DNA of 20,588 nt from Actinomycetes bacterium (GTDB lineage: Bacteria > Actinomycetota > Acidimicrobiia > Acidimicrobiales > Palsa-688): positions 1 through 20,588 of the forward strand of contig JAKBBA010000057.1 of assembly GCA_021808665.1 (NCBI GenBank), given 5' to 3'. The translations under genes were made by a program, and so were the position numbers. Shown here piece after piece: positions 1-8,347 of this stretch. The number at the start of each line of letters is the position of its first letter. Positions within the stretch are counted from its first letter, which is position 1. The notes below the pieces were generated by a model. It saw only the letters and a list, made by a program, of their open reading frames with translations, was not told the origin of the DNA and made no database searches.

Positions 1-41
1 CATCCGGTGTGACAGCGACTCACCACTGAGTGGCAATTCGT

Positions 42-70
42 TCCGTCCGGCAGACCTCGAGCCGGACGGA
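42..70. repeat. Perfect 10-bp inverted repeat (hairpin) near left edge
   Basis: Bases 42-51 (TCCGTCCGGC) are the exact reverse complement of 61-70 (GCCGGACGGA), separated by a 9-base spacer. The stem is very G/C-rich. No T-run follows on either strand, so it is not a classic intrinsic terminator. It could still end transcription of a gene lying left of the window, or be part of a recombination site. The reading frame of the following HTH gene is open through it back to base 2, but codon third positions in 2-106 are less G/C-rich than downstream, so I do not think this stretch is coding. Confidence 0.6.
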
Positions 71-106
71 CCAGCACGGTCACCAGTTCGAGTAGAGACG
101 TATGGG

Positions 107-559
107 TTGGGTGGGGTGGAGGTGATCGCGCTACTCGCGAAACAGGAGCTCGCTCCCTTCCTTGAAGCCGCCTTCAACGGGCGTGGCGAGGACCAGGTCC
201 GGTCGCAACCCCAGCGATCGGTCCAGCGTCAGCGCCGCCTGTCACAGGAAGAGATCCTCAACCTTGCCAACCGGTACGTGACTGGATCGACAGTGCGCGA
301 GCTCGCGCAGATCTTCGGGATCCATCGCACCACGGTTCTCGCTCACCTCGAACGGCATGGCATCGAGCGTAGGAGGTGCCAACGACGACTCACCGATGCG
401 GAGGTTGCGACAGCTGCCCGGTTCTACAGTGACGGCAAGTCGCTAAAGACAACCGCTAGCTACTTTGCCGTTGATCCTGAAACCCTTCGACGGGAATTCA
501 AGAAGGCGGGCGTGACCTTACGTCCGCGCCGGGGATGGCACCGCCCGAACACCCCATAG
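107..559 (+). CDS. Small protein with two helix-turn-helix units
   Basis: The 150-aa product has two HTH-like units in tandem. The first spans about residues 45-90 and contains the recognition-type stretch VRELAQIFGIHRTTVLAHLE. The second spans about 93-140 (LTDAEVATAARFYSDGKSLK followed by a looser TTASYFAVDPETLRREF). Both resemble the resolvase/Hin-type HTH often found at the C-terminus of serine recombinases or in small proteins downstream of them in actinobacteria. The start is uncertain: TTG at 107 has no clear ribosome binding site, GTG at 116 or 122 is possible, and the frame stays open to the window edge, so this could be the 3' part of a longer gene. It converges on the defence operon, with only 39 bp between the two stops. 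The role is inferred as DNA binding only; target unknown. Confidence 0.6.
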   Translation: MGGVEVIALLAKQELAPFLEAAFNGRGEDQVRSQPQRSVQRQRRLSQEEILNLANRYVTGSTVRELAQIFGIHRTTVLAHLERHGIERRRCQRRLTDAEVATAARFYSDGKSLKTTASYFAVDPETLRREFKKAGVTLRPRRGWHRPNTP

Positions 560-598
560 TCGTCACCCCGACCAATCGACGGCAAACAACGATCGGGA

Positions 599-1468
599 TT
601 ACGCCGGGAAACTATTTCCTAAAATAATCTTCCAAAGGCGCTTGGCCTCCTCATGATCGCCTCGATCCTCAGCAGCCAAAGCGCTGACTGCTCGGGTATT
701 AGCTGCTTGCAGGGCCTGTAAGAGTTCCTGCTTTGCAGTCCAGCTCAAATAGCCGGAGAGGGAACCAGACTGACCTCCAGGATCTGAAACTTCGAGGTAG
801 CCTGGAGCCCACTCGAAGAACTTCTGTAGACCGATGCGACGGTTACTTCCCAAAGAACTAAAGACATGCCCGGCCACAGTCTCCATGTGGAACGAACGCA
901 TACGCTTCGAGTGTGCCGTGTTCCACTTCTTCAACATACGGACCAGTGGCGCAAGGTTGTAATCGAGTGAAGCATTCGTGTCGCTAAACCACTTGTTTGC
1001 GACGAAAGGCGATGTGAGGATCCACCCGCCACTGCCCGAGGGCAAATGAAAGGTAGAGTCGTTCATTTTGAATACCGGAGCAACGTCGACATGACCACCA
1101 TTCTCATAGAAAACCCTTACTGCTTGGCCACGCGTTCCCACCTGTTGCACCTTGAAGCCACTATATGCCTGCGTTATGCGGTAAATGAAAGAGAATGAAT
1201 CATTCGCGTACTTGTTCTGCCACGCTCTCTTTTCGTTTGAGAACACCGCCAACACATCGATGTCATCGATCGGCCGAACTATGGTCCCCTTCGCGGCCGA
1301 GCCCATCAATCGAACTGATAGAAGAGGAATGTCTGAACTCGCCGGGAAAGCGTTGCCTAAGTCGGCCTCCACGCCAGCCCGCCGTGCTTCAACAATGCTC
1401 GTCTTTTGATAGTCGGTGATCGTTATGTCTGTGAGGAACTGGCTGAACGCTTGAACCGTAGTCGTCAT
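599..1468 (-). CDS. CD-NTase family nucleotidyltransferase (SMODS, CBASS-like cyclase)
   Basis: The 289-aa product carries the hallmarks of the cGAS/DncV-like nucleotidyltransferases: GSAAKGT at 56-62, then PIDDIDVL with the paired metal-binding aspartates D69 and D71, and a third acidic residue D128 in HVDVAPVF. The later stretch GGWILTSP (147-154) and the helix PLVRMLKKWN (174-183) followed by FHMETV also match the family's C-terminal helical half. In CBASS systems such enzymes make cyclic di- or trinucleotides after phage infection, which then activate an effector. Product identity cannot be read from sequence. It is the last gene of the operon; its ATG overlaps the stop of the S-4TM gene in an ATGA. 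No Cap2/Cap3 or HORMA/TRIP13 accessory gene is present, so by composition it would be a type I CBASS. Base composition is visibly less G/C-rich than the RM genes. Confidence 0.8.
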   Translation of the reverse strand: MTTTVQAFSQFLTDITITDYQKTSIVEARRAGVEADLGNAFPASSDIPLLSVRLMGSAAKGTIVRPIDDIDVLAVFSNEKRAWQNKYANDSFSFIYRITQAYSGFKVQQVGTRGQAVRVFYENGGHVDVAPVFKMNDSTFHLPSGSGGWILTSPFVANKWFSDTNASLDYNLAPLVRMLKKWNTAHSKRMRSFHMETVAGHVFSSLGSNRRIGLQKFFEWAPGYLEVSDPGGQSGSLSGYLSWTAKQELLQALQAANTRAVSALAAEDRGDHEEAKRLWKIILGNSFPA

Positions 1469-2448
1469 GAGTCCTTCTCCTGATCCGTTATCGCTGGTCT
1501 CGACCGGTTCTTGGCAGCACGGCTCAACTCTGCGGCCGCAGCGTTCATGGCTTGCTCATTCTTATGTCGAGTACGCTTGTAGATCAAAGTGGGTATCTGC
1601 GGCGCCTCGCGCCTTAGATTGTAAAGTTGTCCTTGCCAGACCAGAAGGTCCTGACCACTCAACTCATGCTCATCTTGGCCACGGATTAGCCGTTCAATTC
1701 CGGCAGCCAACGCTCGTCTCTCAGCTCCGGCCTGCTTGGTAATCCTCCACTGCTCAATCACATCGAGAAGCGATGGAAGCACCGGCAGTGCCACACCAAG
1801 AAGGAACGTCTCAAGACTTAAGCCCAACGATAGGCTAAGACCGACAGCTATTACCGACCAGCTAATGGCAACTGCGAGCCATACATTCGCATTACTATTG
1901 TGAAGCCGTTCGGCATAGGCCGCGTTGGCTCGCTGCATGATGGCAATGCCGACGTCACCGTCCAGCGCAGTGTCTACCGGATACCAATCGAATAGCTTTT
2001 CTCGCTTCGCCGCAGTTTCTACCGAAGCATCATCCCCCACGAGGCTAGATATTTCTTCTGGAGTAACGTAAGGATCCCGTAGAGCTATATCGGGCATGCT
2101 GTAGACCAGCAGGTCAAACTGCTCCTGGACAGAGGCGCCCGCTGCCGCCTTCTTGCGCTCAACTCCTAGGAAGACGGTACGAGAGAGAAAGATCCATACA
2201 CCCGCCACCGCACCAACAGCTACGGAAGCGGCCGGATACGCAGCCGTTATTACTGGAGCAGCTATCGCAACGACGCTCAGACCTATAGTCCGCAAGAATG
2301 CCCAACGTTTCGCCACGTGATATAGCTTGCGTTGAGCGACCAGGAGACGAAGTGCGCGGATGCTGTTTTGCGAAGCAGCAATCGCCTCGCATGACGGAGG
2401 TACGTATTCCATAGATTGTGACGGCTTATCTTCCATAGCGTTTCTCAT
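1465..2448 (-). CDS. S-4TM-type membrane protein, putative CBASS effector
   Basis: The product (327 aa from this start) has two pairs of hydrophobic helices, at about residues 54-71 and 73-93 and again at 189-207 and 209-229. A soluble segment between them contains EQFDLLVYSMPDI and DWYPVD. Before the first helix lies QRKLYHVAKRW. This layout and these motifs match my knowledge of the S-4TM family, predicted pore-forming effectors coded beside SMODS cyclases. The predicted role is to damage the inner membrane when its cognate cyclic nucleotide accumulates. I chose ATG at 2448 because it overlaps the preceding TGA as ATGA; an in-frame GTG at 2469 would add seven residues. It lies directly before the cyclase gene, also with a 4-nt overlap. 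Alternative: another SLATT-like sensor membrane protein. Confidence 0.72.
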   Translation of the reverse strand: MRNAMEDKPSQSMEYVPPSCEAIAASQNSIRALRLLVAQRKLYHVAKRWAFLRTIGLSVVAIAAPVITAAYPAASVAVGAVAGVWIFLSRTVFLGVERKKAAAGASVQEQFDLLVYSMPDIALRDPYVTPEEISSLVGDDASVETAAKREKLFDWYPVDTALDGDVGIAIMQRANAAYAERLHNSNANVWLAVAISWSVIAVGLSLSLGLSLETFLLGVALPVLPSLLDVIEQWRITKQAGAERRALAAGIERLIRGQDEHELSGQDLLVWQGQLYNLRREAPQIPTLIYKRTRHKNEQAMNAAAAELSRAAKNRSRPAITDQEKDS

Positions 2449-3182
2449 ATACGCCCTACGGAGGGCCACTGCTCATGACCGAGCGGTGCCTGATTGAGCC
2501 GGTCCCGACGCGCCTGCCAGTCCGGCATGTGCTTGTCCATCAGCTTCGCGAAGCGTTCGCCGTGGCCGCGCTCTATTAGGTGAGTCATCTCGTGGACAGC
2601 CAGGTACTCGAGGCAGTCCGGGTGCTTCTTGGCCAGCTCGACGTTGAACCAGATGTGGCCGGTCTCCCGGTTGCACGATCCCCACTTGGTCTTCATCCGT
2701 CGGATGGTCCACTTCGGGACCGTTACCCCGATCTTCGGCTCCCACCGGCTCACTACGTCCGGTACAACCCGCCTGAGCTGGGCGCGGTACCAACGGTCCA
2801 GCAGGGCACGACGGTGATCAGCATCGGTACCCTCGGGGACGTAGAGCAGGAGACGCTCGCCGTCGAGTTCGACGTGTGCCCGGCCGTGGCGTTCGATGAC
2901 CTTTAGGCGGTACCGGGAGCCCCAGACGTAGTGAGACTCGCCAGTCACCATCTCACGGACTGACTGGCGCTGTGCCGACCTCAGTTGCTGCTGGTGCTTC
3001 TTGATCCATGGGAGTCGGTGCACAACCGCCAAGCGCACCTGATCGTCGTCAAGCTGCTGGGGAGCAGCGACCCGCACCCGTCCCATCGGCGGATAAACGC
3101 CTATATGCAGGTTCTTGATGTCCTTGTAAACGACGTCGACGTCGATGCCTGCAACGGTGAGGTAGGCACTAGCGGTACTCAT
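2445..3182 (-). CDS. YgjP/DUF45-family zinc metallohydrolase
   Basis: The protein contains the zinc-binding HExxH motif as HEMTH (residues 197-201 from this start) followed by a third histidine in ERGHGERF (H207). The upstream signature RRMKTKWGSC...GHIWFN at about 161-180 is typical of YgjP-like (DUF45, formerly M48-annotated) proteins. The length of 245 aa is normal for the family, whose substrate is not firmly known. Members are often coded beside type I restriction genes, which fits its place right after hsdR. I prefer ATG at 3182, which has an AAGG ribosome-binding match a few bases upstream and overlaps the end of hsdR by 14 nt; an earlier in-frame ATG at 3212 would make the overlap 44 nt. 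Its own stop overlaps the S-4TM start (ATGA), tying it to the CBASS-like pair. Confidence 0.85.
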   Translation of the reverse strand: MSTASAYLTVAGIDVDVVYKDIKNLHIGVYPPMGRVRVAAPQQLDDDQVRLAVVHRLPWIKKHQQQLRSAQRQSVREMVTGESHYVWGSRYRLKVIERHGRAHVELDGERLLLYVPEGTDADHRRALLDRWYRAQLRRVVPDVVSRWEPKIGVTVPKWTIRRMKTKWGSCNRETGHIWFNVELAKKHPDCLEYLAVHEMTHLIERGHGERFAKLMDKHMPDWQARRDRLNQAPLGHEQWPSVGRI

Positions 3183-6100
3183 CACGCGCCTTAACCAGGT
3201 CGAAGAGGTCATCGACCTTGTCGAAGTCGCCTGGAAGCGCCGAGCGGATGGCCTGTCGGACCTTCTTTTCCTTTAGTTTGTTACCAACCCACGAGTCGGG
3301 CTTGGAGTGCCGGACAGCCCTATCGATGGTGACGGCCAGGTTGAGGTCGGGGTAGAAGAAGTCGTAGAGAGCTCGGCGTGCGCCGTTGTCCGCCCACTCC
3401 GGGTAGGCAGTGTCCGACTCGCCCTTGCCGAGCTTGGCGGCCTGCTCCAGCAGCTTCGCCAGGAAGTCCTTGTACTCCAGCGCTCCCTTGCGGCGCTCCT
3501 CAAGCAGCGCGTCGAGGAGCTCGGACATCCGGTCGTAGTACTTGGGGTTCAACGGTCGCTCGTCGATGATGACCTTGCGCATGTTGTTCGTGATCGTCTC
3601 GGCCACCGCTTCTGGGTCCTTCTTGATCCCGGCCGGTAGCCTGTCGAGCGCAGAGGGCCCGAGCTTGACGATCAGGTCGATCAGGGTGGCGTTATCGAAG
3701 TCAGAGAGGACTTCCGACGGTTTGGCCTGGATGTAGGTGTCGAGCAGGTGCCGCATGCCGGCCTCGTACTGCTTGAAGTCGACATCCTCCCCGGCACCGA
3801 GCTTCACCTCATCTCGCACGCTCGCGTAGTGGGCGACCTCCGCCTTGATTGAGGCAGCCTGCTCAGCGCTGTATCCAGCCGCTTCCATCTCGTTCGCCAG
3901 GTTGCCGAAGGTCCTGACCAGTGCAGTGACCGACTTGTAGAGCTCGACTCGCTTGGGTTCGTTGGCCTTCAGCTGCTCGGCATTGCCTTGCTCGGAAGCA
4001 CAGAAGTACCTCTGGTACTGGAGCGTGCCCTTCGGTGGTTCCACAGGTTCGCAAAGCGCACGGATCTGCTCCAGCGCCTGGTCAAGGTCCTCGCGGGCCT
4101 TCTCGATGCGGTCGCTCAGCAGCCCTTCGATGTCCTTCTTGTCGTAGCCGTCCAGCGCGTCGCCGGTGTAGTCGGTGATCGCTGACTCCAGGGAGTTGAA
4201 GAGATCCCGGTAGTCAACGATGTAGCCGTAGTCCTTATCGTCGCCGTCGAGGCGGTTGACTCGGCAGATGGCCTGGAAGAGGCCGTGGTCCTGCATCTTC
4301 TTGTCGATGTAGAGATAGGTCGCGCTCGGTGCGTCGAAGCCGGTGAGCAGCTTGTCGACCACGATGAGCAGGCGCATCTGGCCAGGCTCGTTCAAGAACT
4401 TGTCTTTGACCTGTTTCTCGAACAGGGCAACCTTGGTGGCTGCCTGGTCAGCAGGCTCGTTGAAGTGGTCGGCCAGCATCTGCCGGTAGATCTCGTATTG
4501 GCGCAAGCGCTCGGTAGCACCTTCGCCGGAGTCTTCCTTCGAGATGTCACCGGCCTGCGGCTCGTAGCTCGTGATAATCGCGCACTTACCTTTGAAGCCC
4601 GCCTGGCAGAACAGCTCGTAGAACTTGCAGGCCTGGTATATGCTGGCGCTGACAAGCATGGCGTTTCCGCGCCCGTCCATCAGCCGTGGCTTGATGTCCA
4701 TATCGAGCAAGATGTCGTTGACAATCTGGCGGGCACGCGGCTCAGAGCTGACGACCTTCTGCATCGTGCCCCAGCGCTTCTTGAGCTCAGCCTTAGAGAG
4801 GTCGGTCATGCCCTTGGTCTTGGCTTCGAACCACTGATCAACCCTGGCCGGTGAGGTCAGCTCCTGGTCGATGCTGCGTGCTTCGTAGCGCAGATCCAGA
4901 ACGACCTTGTCGGCTACGGCCTCGTCGAACTTGTAGGTATGGATGAAGCTGCCGAACGTTTCGATGCTCGTTTCCTTGTCGGACTTGAGCAGAGGTGTGC
5001 CGGTGAAGCCGATGAACATGGCGCCGGGGAGGATCTGCTTCATGGCCTCGTGCAGCTTGCCGGACTGGGTACGGTGTGCCTCATCGACGAAGACGAAGAG
5101 GTTGCCCTTGGCCCGGAAGCCCTTCGGCAGCTTGGCCTTAAGCTCCCGGATGAACTCGCCGTCCGCTTCATCCCGCTCCGTCTCGCTCTCGGAGCCGCCG
5201 AACTTGTGGACCAGCGAGCAGATCAGCCAGGGCATGCTCTCGTTGAGTGTGCCCAGCAGGTCGGCACCGCTGGTGGTGCGGTAAATGTCCTCATTGACCC
5301 CCTTGAAGACGCCTTCGATCTGTTCGTCCAGTTCGGTGCGGTCGGTTATAAGGAGGACGCGGGCATCGGGCTGGTTCTCGCGGAGCCACTTGGCCAGCCA
5401 GACCATCGTGAGCGACTTGCCTGAGCCCTGGGTGTGCCAGATGATGCCGCCCTCACGCTTGATGACGCGAGCTTGGGCAGCCTTGACGCCGAAGTACTGG
5501 TTGTGGCGGCAGGTCTTCTTGGTGCCGGCATCGAACACCACGAAGTCATGAATAATCTCAAGTAGCCGCTCCTTAGAGCACACCTGAGTGAGTGCTCGAT
5601 CGAGTGGCCCCTCAATATCTGATGGCTCCTTCCAGCTCAGCCAGTACTTTTCGGGCGTATCGATGACGGCGTAGCGCAGTCCCTCGACATCGTTGCCGGC
5701 CATCACGAGCTGGACGGTCGTGAAAAACGGGCGGATGAAGTCGGCCTTCTGGTTGCCGATCGTCTGGCGGATTCCTTCGGACACGGCCACCTTCGAGCGC
5801 TTCAGCTCGATCGTGCCGAGCGCCAGCCCGTTGACATAGAGAACCAGGTCCGGACGCTTGACATGGTTGCCGGCGACCGTGACCTCCTCAGCCACGCCGA
5901 AGTGGTTGGCATTCGGGTTCTCCCAGTCGATCAGCCAGACCGTTTCCGTATGCTCCCCGATGCCCGGCTTGACCTTCACGCCATAGCGCAGCAGTCCGTA
6001 GACGTCCTTGTTGGCCTCGTAGAGATCCCGTCCACCGCCAAGCGACGCATCGCTCTTGAGCTTGTCGAGGGCCTTGTTGATCAGGTTGTCGTCGTAACCA

Positions 6101-6252
6101 CGAGCCTTCAGGTTCTGCCAGAGCAGCTCAGCTTCGATGTTGGAGTTCTCCCGGTACTCCCAGTTGCCCAAGTAGTCGTACTTGAGACGCTCGTGAAGAA
6201 GCTTGACGACGCGCTCCTGCGCACGGCGTTCCGGTTGGCCGACATCGCTCAC
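3169..6252 (-). CDS. hsdR: Type I restriction endonuclease subunit R
   Basis: This 1027-aa protein is the motor and nuclease subunit of a type I RM complex (R2M2S). The N-terminal PD-(D/E)xK nuclease is visible as RPDLVLYVNGLALGTIELK, with D135, E149 and K151. The SF2 translocase follows: Walker A TQGSGKS at 274-280, a DEAH box at 390-393, the TGTP motif at 417-420, and later LLIVVDKLLTGFDAP and QAICRVNR. The C-terminal roughly 300 residues are helical and likely bind the methyltransferase core. Length is normal and no motif is broken. It starts with GTG at 6252, overlapping the GIY-YIG stop (GTGA). It translocates DNA and cleaves it when two complexes collide at unmethylated DNA. Confidence 0.95.
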   Translation of the reverse strand: MSDVGQPERRAQERVVKLLHERLKYDYLGNWEYRENSNIEAELLWQNLKARGYDDNLINKALDKLKSDASLGGGRDLYEANKDVYGLLRYGVKVKPGIGEHTETVWLIDWENPNANHFGVAEEVTVAGNHVKRPDLVLYVNGLALGTIELKRSKVAVSEGIRQTIGNQKADFIRPFFTTVQLVMAGNDVEGLRYAVIDTPEKYWLSWKEPSDIEGPLDRALTQVCSKERLLEIIHDFVVFDAGTKKTCRHNQYFGVKAAQARVIKREGGIIWHTQGSGKSLTMVWLAKWLRENQPDARVLLITDRTELDEQIEGVFKGVNEDIYRTTSGADLLGTLNESMPWLICSLVHKFGGSESETERDEADGEFIRELKAKLPKGFRAKGNLFVFVDEAHRTQSGKLHEAMKQILPGAMFIGFTGTPLLKSDKETSIETFGSFIHTYKFDEAVADKVVLDLRYEARSIDQELTSPARVDQWFEAKTKGMTDLSKAELKKRWGTMQKVVSSEPRARQIVNDILLDMDIKPRLMDGRGNAMLVSASIYQACKFYELFCQAGFKGKCAIITSYEPQAGDISKEDSGEGATERLRQYEIYRQMLADHFNEPADQAATKVALFEKQVKDKFLNEPGQMRLLIVVDKLLTGFDAPSATYLYIDKKMQDHGLFQAICRVNRLDGDDKDYGYIVDYRDLFNSLESAITDYTGDALDGYDKKDIEGLLSDRIEKAREDLDQALEQIRALCEPVEPPKGTLQYQRYFCASEQGNAEQLKANEPKRVELYKSVTALVRTFGNLANEMEAAGYSAEQAASIKAEVAHYASVRDEVKLGAGEDVDFKQYEAGMRHLLDTYIQAKPSEVLSDFDNATLIDLIVKLGPSALDRLPAGIKKDPEAVAETITNNMRKVIIDERPLNPKYYDRMSELLDALLEERRKGALEYKDFLAKLLEQAAKLGKGESDTAYPEWADNGARRALYDFFYPDLNLAVTIDRAVRHSKPDSWVGNKLKEKKVRQAIRSALPGDFDKVDDLFDLVKARDEYR

Positions 6253-7196
6253 GACGCAACCTCCTCAAGAGCCCGATCGACGCCCTCACTCTGCCAAGAG
6301 CCGTACGAGACGCCCGAGCCTTGAATCTTCCACTCGACACGACCGTTGGCGCTGCGACCAGTCACCATCGCGGCTGCGGCCGAAGGCGACGCAAAGACTT
6401 GGTTCCGAGTAAAGCGTCGGGAGCTCCCGTCGTCGGCTAGAGCCAGTGTTCCATCCTCTTCAAGTTTCTCTCGAAGACGTTTGTATCCGTGTCCTTCGAC
6501 CCCTTGCCACTCAGATCGAGCGGTCGAGCCCTCGAAGACCGTGAACTCGCCGTCGACCTCCTGGGCAGTGGCTGCTATGCCCGACTTCTTGAGGGTCAGC
6601 TCGAAGATCGGCGACTGCACTGAGAGCGTTGCTGTCATGCCAGAACCCTGTTGCTCAGCTACAGGCATCCTCGGCACGGCGCGGAGGAGGTTGACTCCAA
6701 GTACTGGCAGGACGATCTTGGCCTGCGAGATGAAGTACTCCATATCAGAAATGTCAGCCTCAGGCAGAGGTAGCGGAGAAGGTGCTGTCCCATTCACCAG
6801 GGACGTCCGATTCGCCTGCTGCGCGAGGGTTATAAGGCGAGACTCCAGGTAGCGGGCATGGGCCTTCGTGAGGTTGGTGTCCTTGCTGGTAAGCACGATG
6901 GCGCGATCCCAGAAGTCCTTGCCGCCCTGATCCTCCGGCCGCGCGTGCTGATAGAGGCGCTTGCTGACATCGTCACCCTCACCGACGTAGGCGATCGTGC
7001 CACCGAGGCTATTCGGGTCGTCGCCCAGCAATATGTAGATACCCGTCCGACTCGCCTCGGGCCGCTTCAGGAGCGCTGCGAGATCAGACCGAGGAGCGGC
7101 GACGACGTGGCCGGTCCAGTTCATGATCTCCGCAGTCAGCAGCCCGCCGGGTGTGCCGTCGGCGAGGAAGAGGCGGATCGACTTACCGGCTGTCAT
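6249..7196 (-). CDS. GIY-YIG nuclease-like protein with C-terminal DUF4357
   Basis: The 315-aa protein has a GIY-YIG-type fold signature: GIYIL at 52-56, AYVGEGDDVSKRL at 69-81 (Y-V-G in place of Y-I-G, with the arginine at 80) and a candidate catalytic glutamate E118 in ARYLESRL. The C-terminal part (about 225-300) has the DUF4357 pattern, ending in SAAAAMVTGRSANGRVEWK. The central part is not recognised. GIY-YIG domains cut or nick DNA in many contexts, but activity here is inferred. The gene is wedged between hsdS and hsdR with ATGA and GTGA overlaps, so it is very probably made together with the RM complex. It could be an auxiliary nuclease or a regulator of restriction. Confidence 0.85.
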   Translation of the reverse strand: MTAGKSIRLFLADGTPGGLLTAEIMNWTGHVVAAPRSDLAALLKRPEASRTGIYILLGDDPNSLGGTIAYVGEGDDVSKRLYQHARPEDQGGKDFWDRAIVLTSKDTNLTKAHARYLESRLITLAQQANRTSLVNGTAPSPLPLPEADISDMEYFISQAKIVLPVLGVNLLRAVPRMPVAEQQGSGMTATLSVQSPIFELTLKKSGIAATAQEVDGEFTVFEGSTARSEWQGVEGHGYKRLREKLEEDGTLALADDGSSRRFTRNQVFASPSAAAAMVTGRSANGRVEWKIQGSGVSYGSWQSEGVDRALEEVAS

Positions 7197-8347
7197 GCGA
7201 CAGCCTCCTGCACCGGCAGCCGGGTCCGCCCGGTTAACAGCTCCTGCATCATCCCCTGCTTGATATCGCGTGTCTTCGCGAGCCGCGTGATCAGCGTCTT
7301 TATCTCCGCATCCACATCCACGAGGACACTCGCAATCGCGAGCTGCTCATCGCTAGGCGGGACCAGGAACGTCCTCTCCTTCAGAAAGCCAAAGTGACGG
7401 TTATATCCAGTACTTACAATAGGGTCGTGTTCGAGGACGTAGGCAAAGAACTGAGTGACATTCGACCCGGTAGCCTTAACAACTTGAGTTCCATCTGCAC
7501 CCACGGCAAATGCGAAGTCCACAAATTTCGTGATACATGTATGGTCACCAAAGACGATGACACCCCCGAGACCTGGGTGGAAGGTTGCTGCTAGATTGTT
7601 GGTGTATCCAACAATGGCCTGTTGCCCCTGATCCACGACGGGCACCGAGCCAACCGCGCCGTACGACGAGGCTGGTATCTGATACTTCTTGACATTTAGG
7701 CGCGTCAGGACTTCGGCAAACGGCCGCGTTGACCAGGGACGCACAAATCCAGGCAGTCGGGTCCGCCCGGTCAACAGCTCCTGCATCATCCCCTGCTTGA
7801 TACCCTGCTTCTTGGTTATAAAGTGCTCCAGCGAAGCTATGAGCTGATCTATGTCCTGCAATCTGTCGGAGATCGCTCGCTGTTCTCGCTGGCCTGGGAG
7901 CGCCACAATCAAGCTGTTCAGGCTTCCGTTCGTGATCTGATTGATTGTCGCGCCGAGGTGTTCGTCGATCTGGCGCTTAAATTCGTCTGACTGGAAGAAG
8001 TACTGTAGAAAAGGATTGGCGTCTGACCGAAACACCGCCATGAAAGCACCGAAGGTCTGTCCTACAACCCGTCGGTCCAGCATCACGCTCTTACCGATTA
8101 GCCTACGACTACCATTACGGACGCAGATTAAGATATCGTTGTCCCGGATTCTGATCCTGTCCGGGATATTAGAGTCGACGTAGACGTTGTCTTCGAAGGT
8201 AAGCCGGCCATCTTGGATATTGGAAGACCGCAACACAAGGGTCCCGGAACGCTTGACCTCTTCGGGGCTATAGGTTAGTCCGATGATGCTTTGGCCGATA
8301 TCACCGAGTCGCACCATGGGCCAGGTCGTTGTAGGGGTTGTCATCAC
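7193..8347 (-). CDS. hsdS: Type I restriction-modification specificity subunit S
   Basis: The 384-aa protein has the usual two-half architecture. The first target recognition domain covers about residues 8-150 and ends in PGQREQRAISDRLQDIDQLI, the start of the first conserved helix. The second TRD covers about 200-330 and is followed by PPSDEQLAIASVLVDVDAEI. Both halves end with the identical 17 residues IKQGMMQELLTGRTRLP (183-199 and 362-378), coded by a near-perfect 51-bp direct repeat. HsdS chooses the bipartite DNA target for methylation and cleavage; the target itself cannot be predicted here. GTG at 8347 overlaps the hsdM stop (GTGA); ATG at 8344 is an equal alternative and shortens the protein by one residue. 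Confidence 0.93.
   Translation of the reverse strand: MMTTPTTTWPMVRLGDIGQSIIGLTYSPEEVKRSGTLVLRSSNIQDGRLTFEDNVYVDSNIPDRIRIRDNDILICVRNGSRRLIGKSVMLDRRVVGQTFGAFMAVFRSDANPFLQYFFQSDEFKRQIDEHLGATINQITNGSLNSLIVALPGQREQRAISDRLQDIDQLIASLEHFITKKQGIKQGMMQELLTGRTRLPGFVRPWSTRPFAEVLTRLNVKKYQIPASSYGAVGSVPVVDQGQQAIVGYTNNLAATFHPGLGGVIVFGDHTCITKFVDFAFAVGADGTQVVKATGSNVTQFFAYVLEHDPIVSTGYNRHFGFLKERTFLVPPSDEQLAIASVLVDVDAEIKTLITRLAKTRDIKQGMMQELLTGRTRLPVQEAVA
7215..7265. repeat. 51-bp direct repeat in hsdS, copy 1 (C-terminal)
   Basis: This stretch matches 7752-7802 at 49 of 51 positions by eye. It codes for the end of the second conserved region of HsdS. The offset of 537 bp is exactly 179 codons, so recombination between the two copies would keep the reading frame. 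Confidence 0.9.
7752..7802. repeat. 51-bp direct repeat in hsdS, copy 2 (central)
   Basis: This is the partner of 7215-7265, at the end of the central conserved region. The two visible differences are single C/T changes near the start and in the middle of the copy. Confidence 0.9.

Noticed and set aside
567..597. Inverted repeat CCCGA...TCGGG between the convergent genes as a terminator
   Set aside because: The arms are only 5 bp, the loop is 21 bases and there is no T-run; too weak to call.
4285..4854. Long open frame antisense to hsdR, like several others opposite hsdM and hsdR
   Set aside because: The opposite strand codes for clear helicase motifs; these antisense frames show no domain or start signal and result from G/C-rich codon bias.
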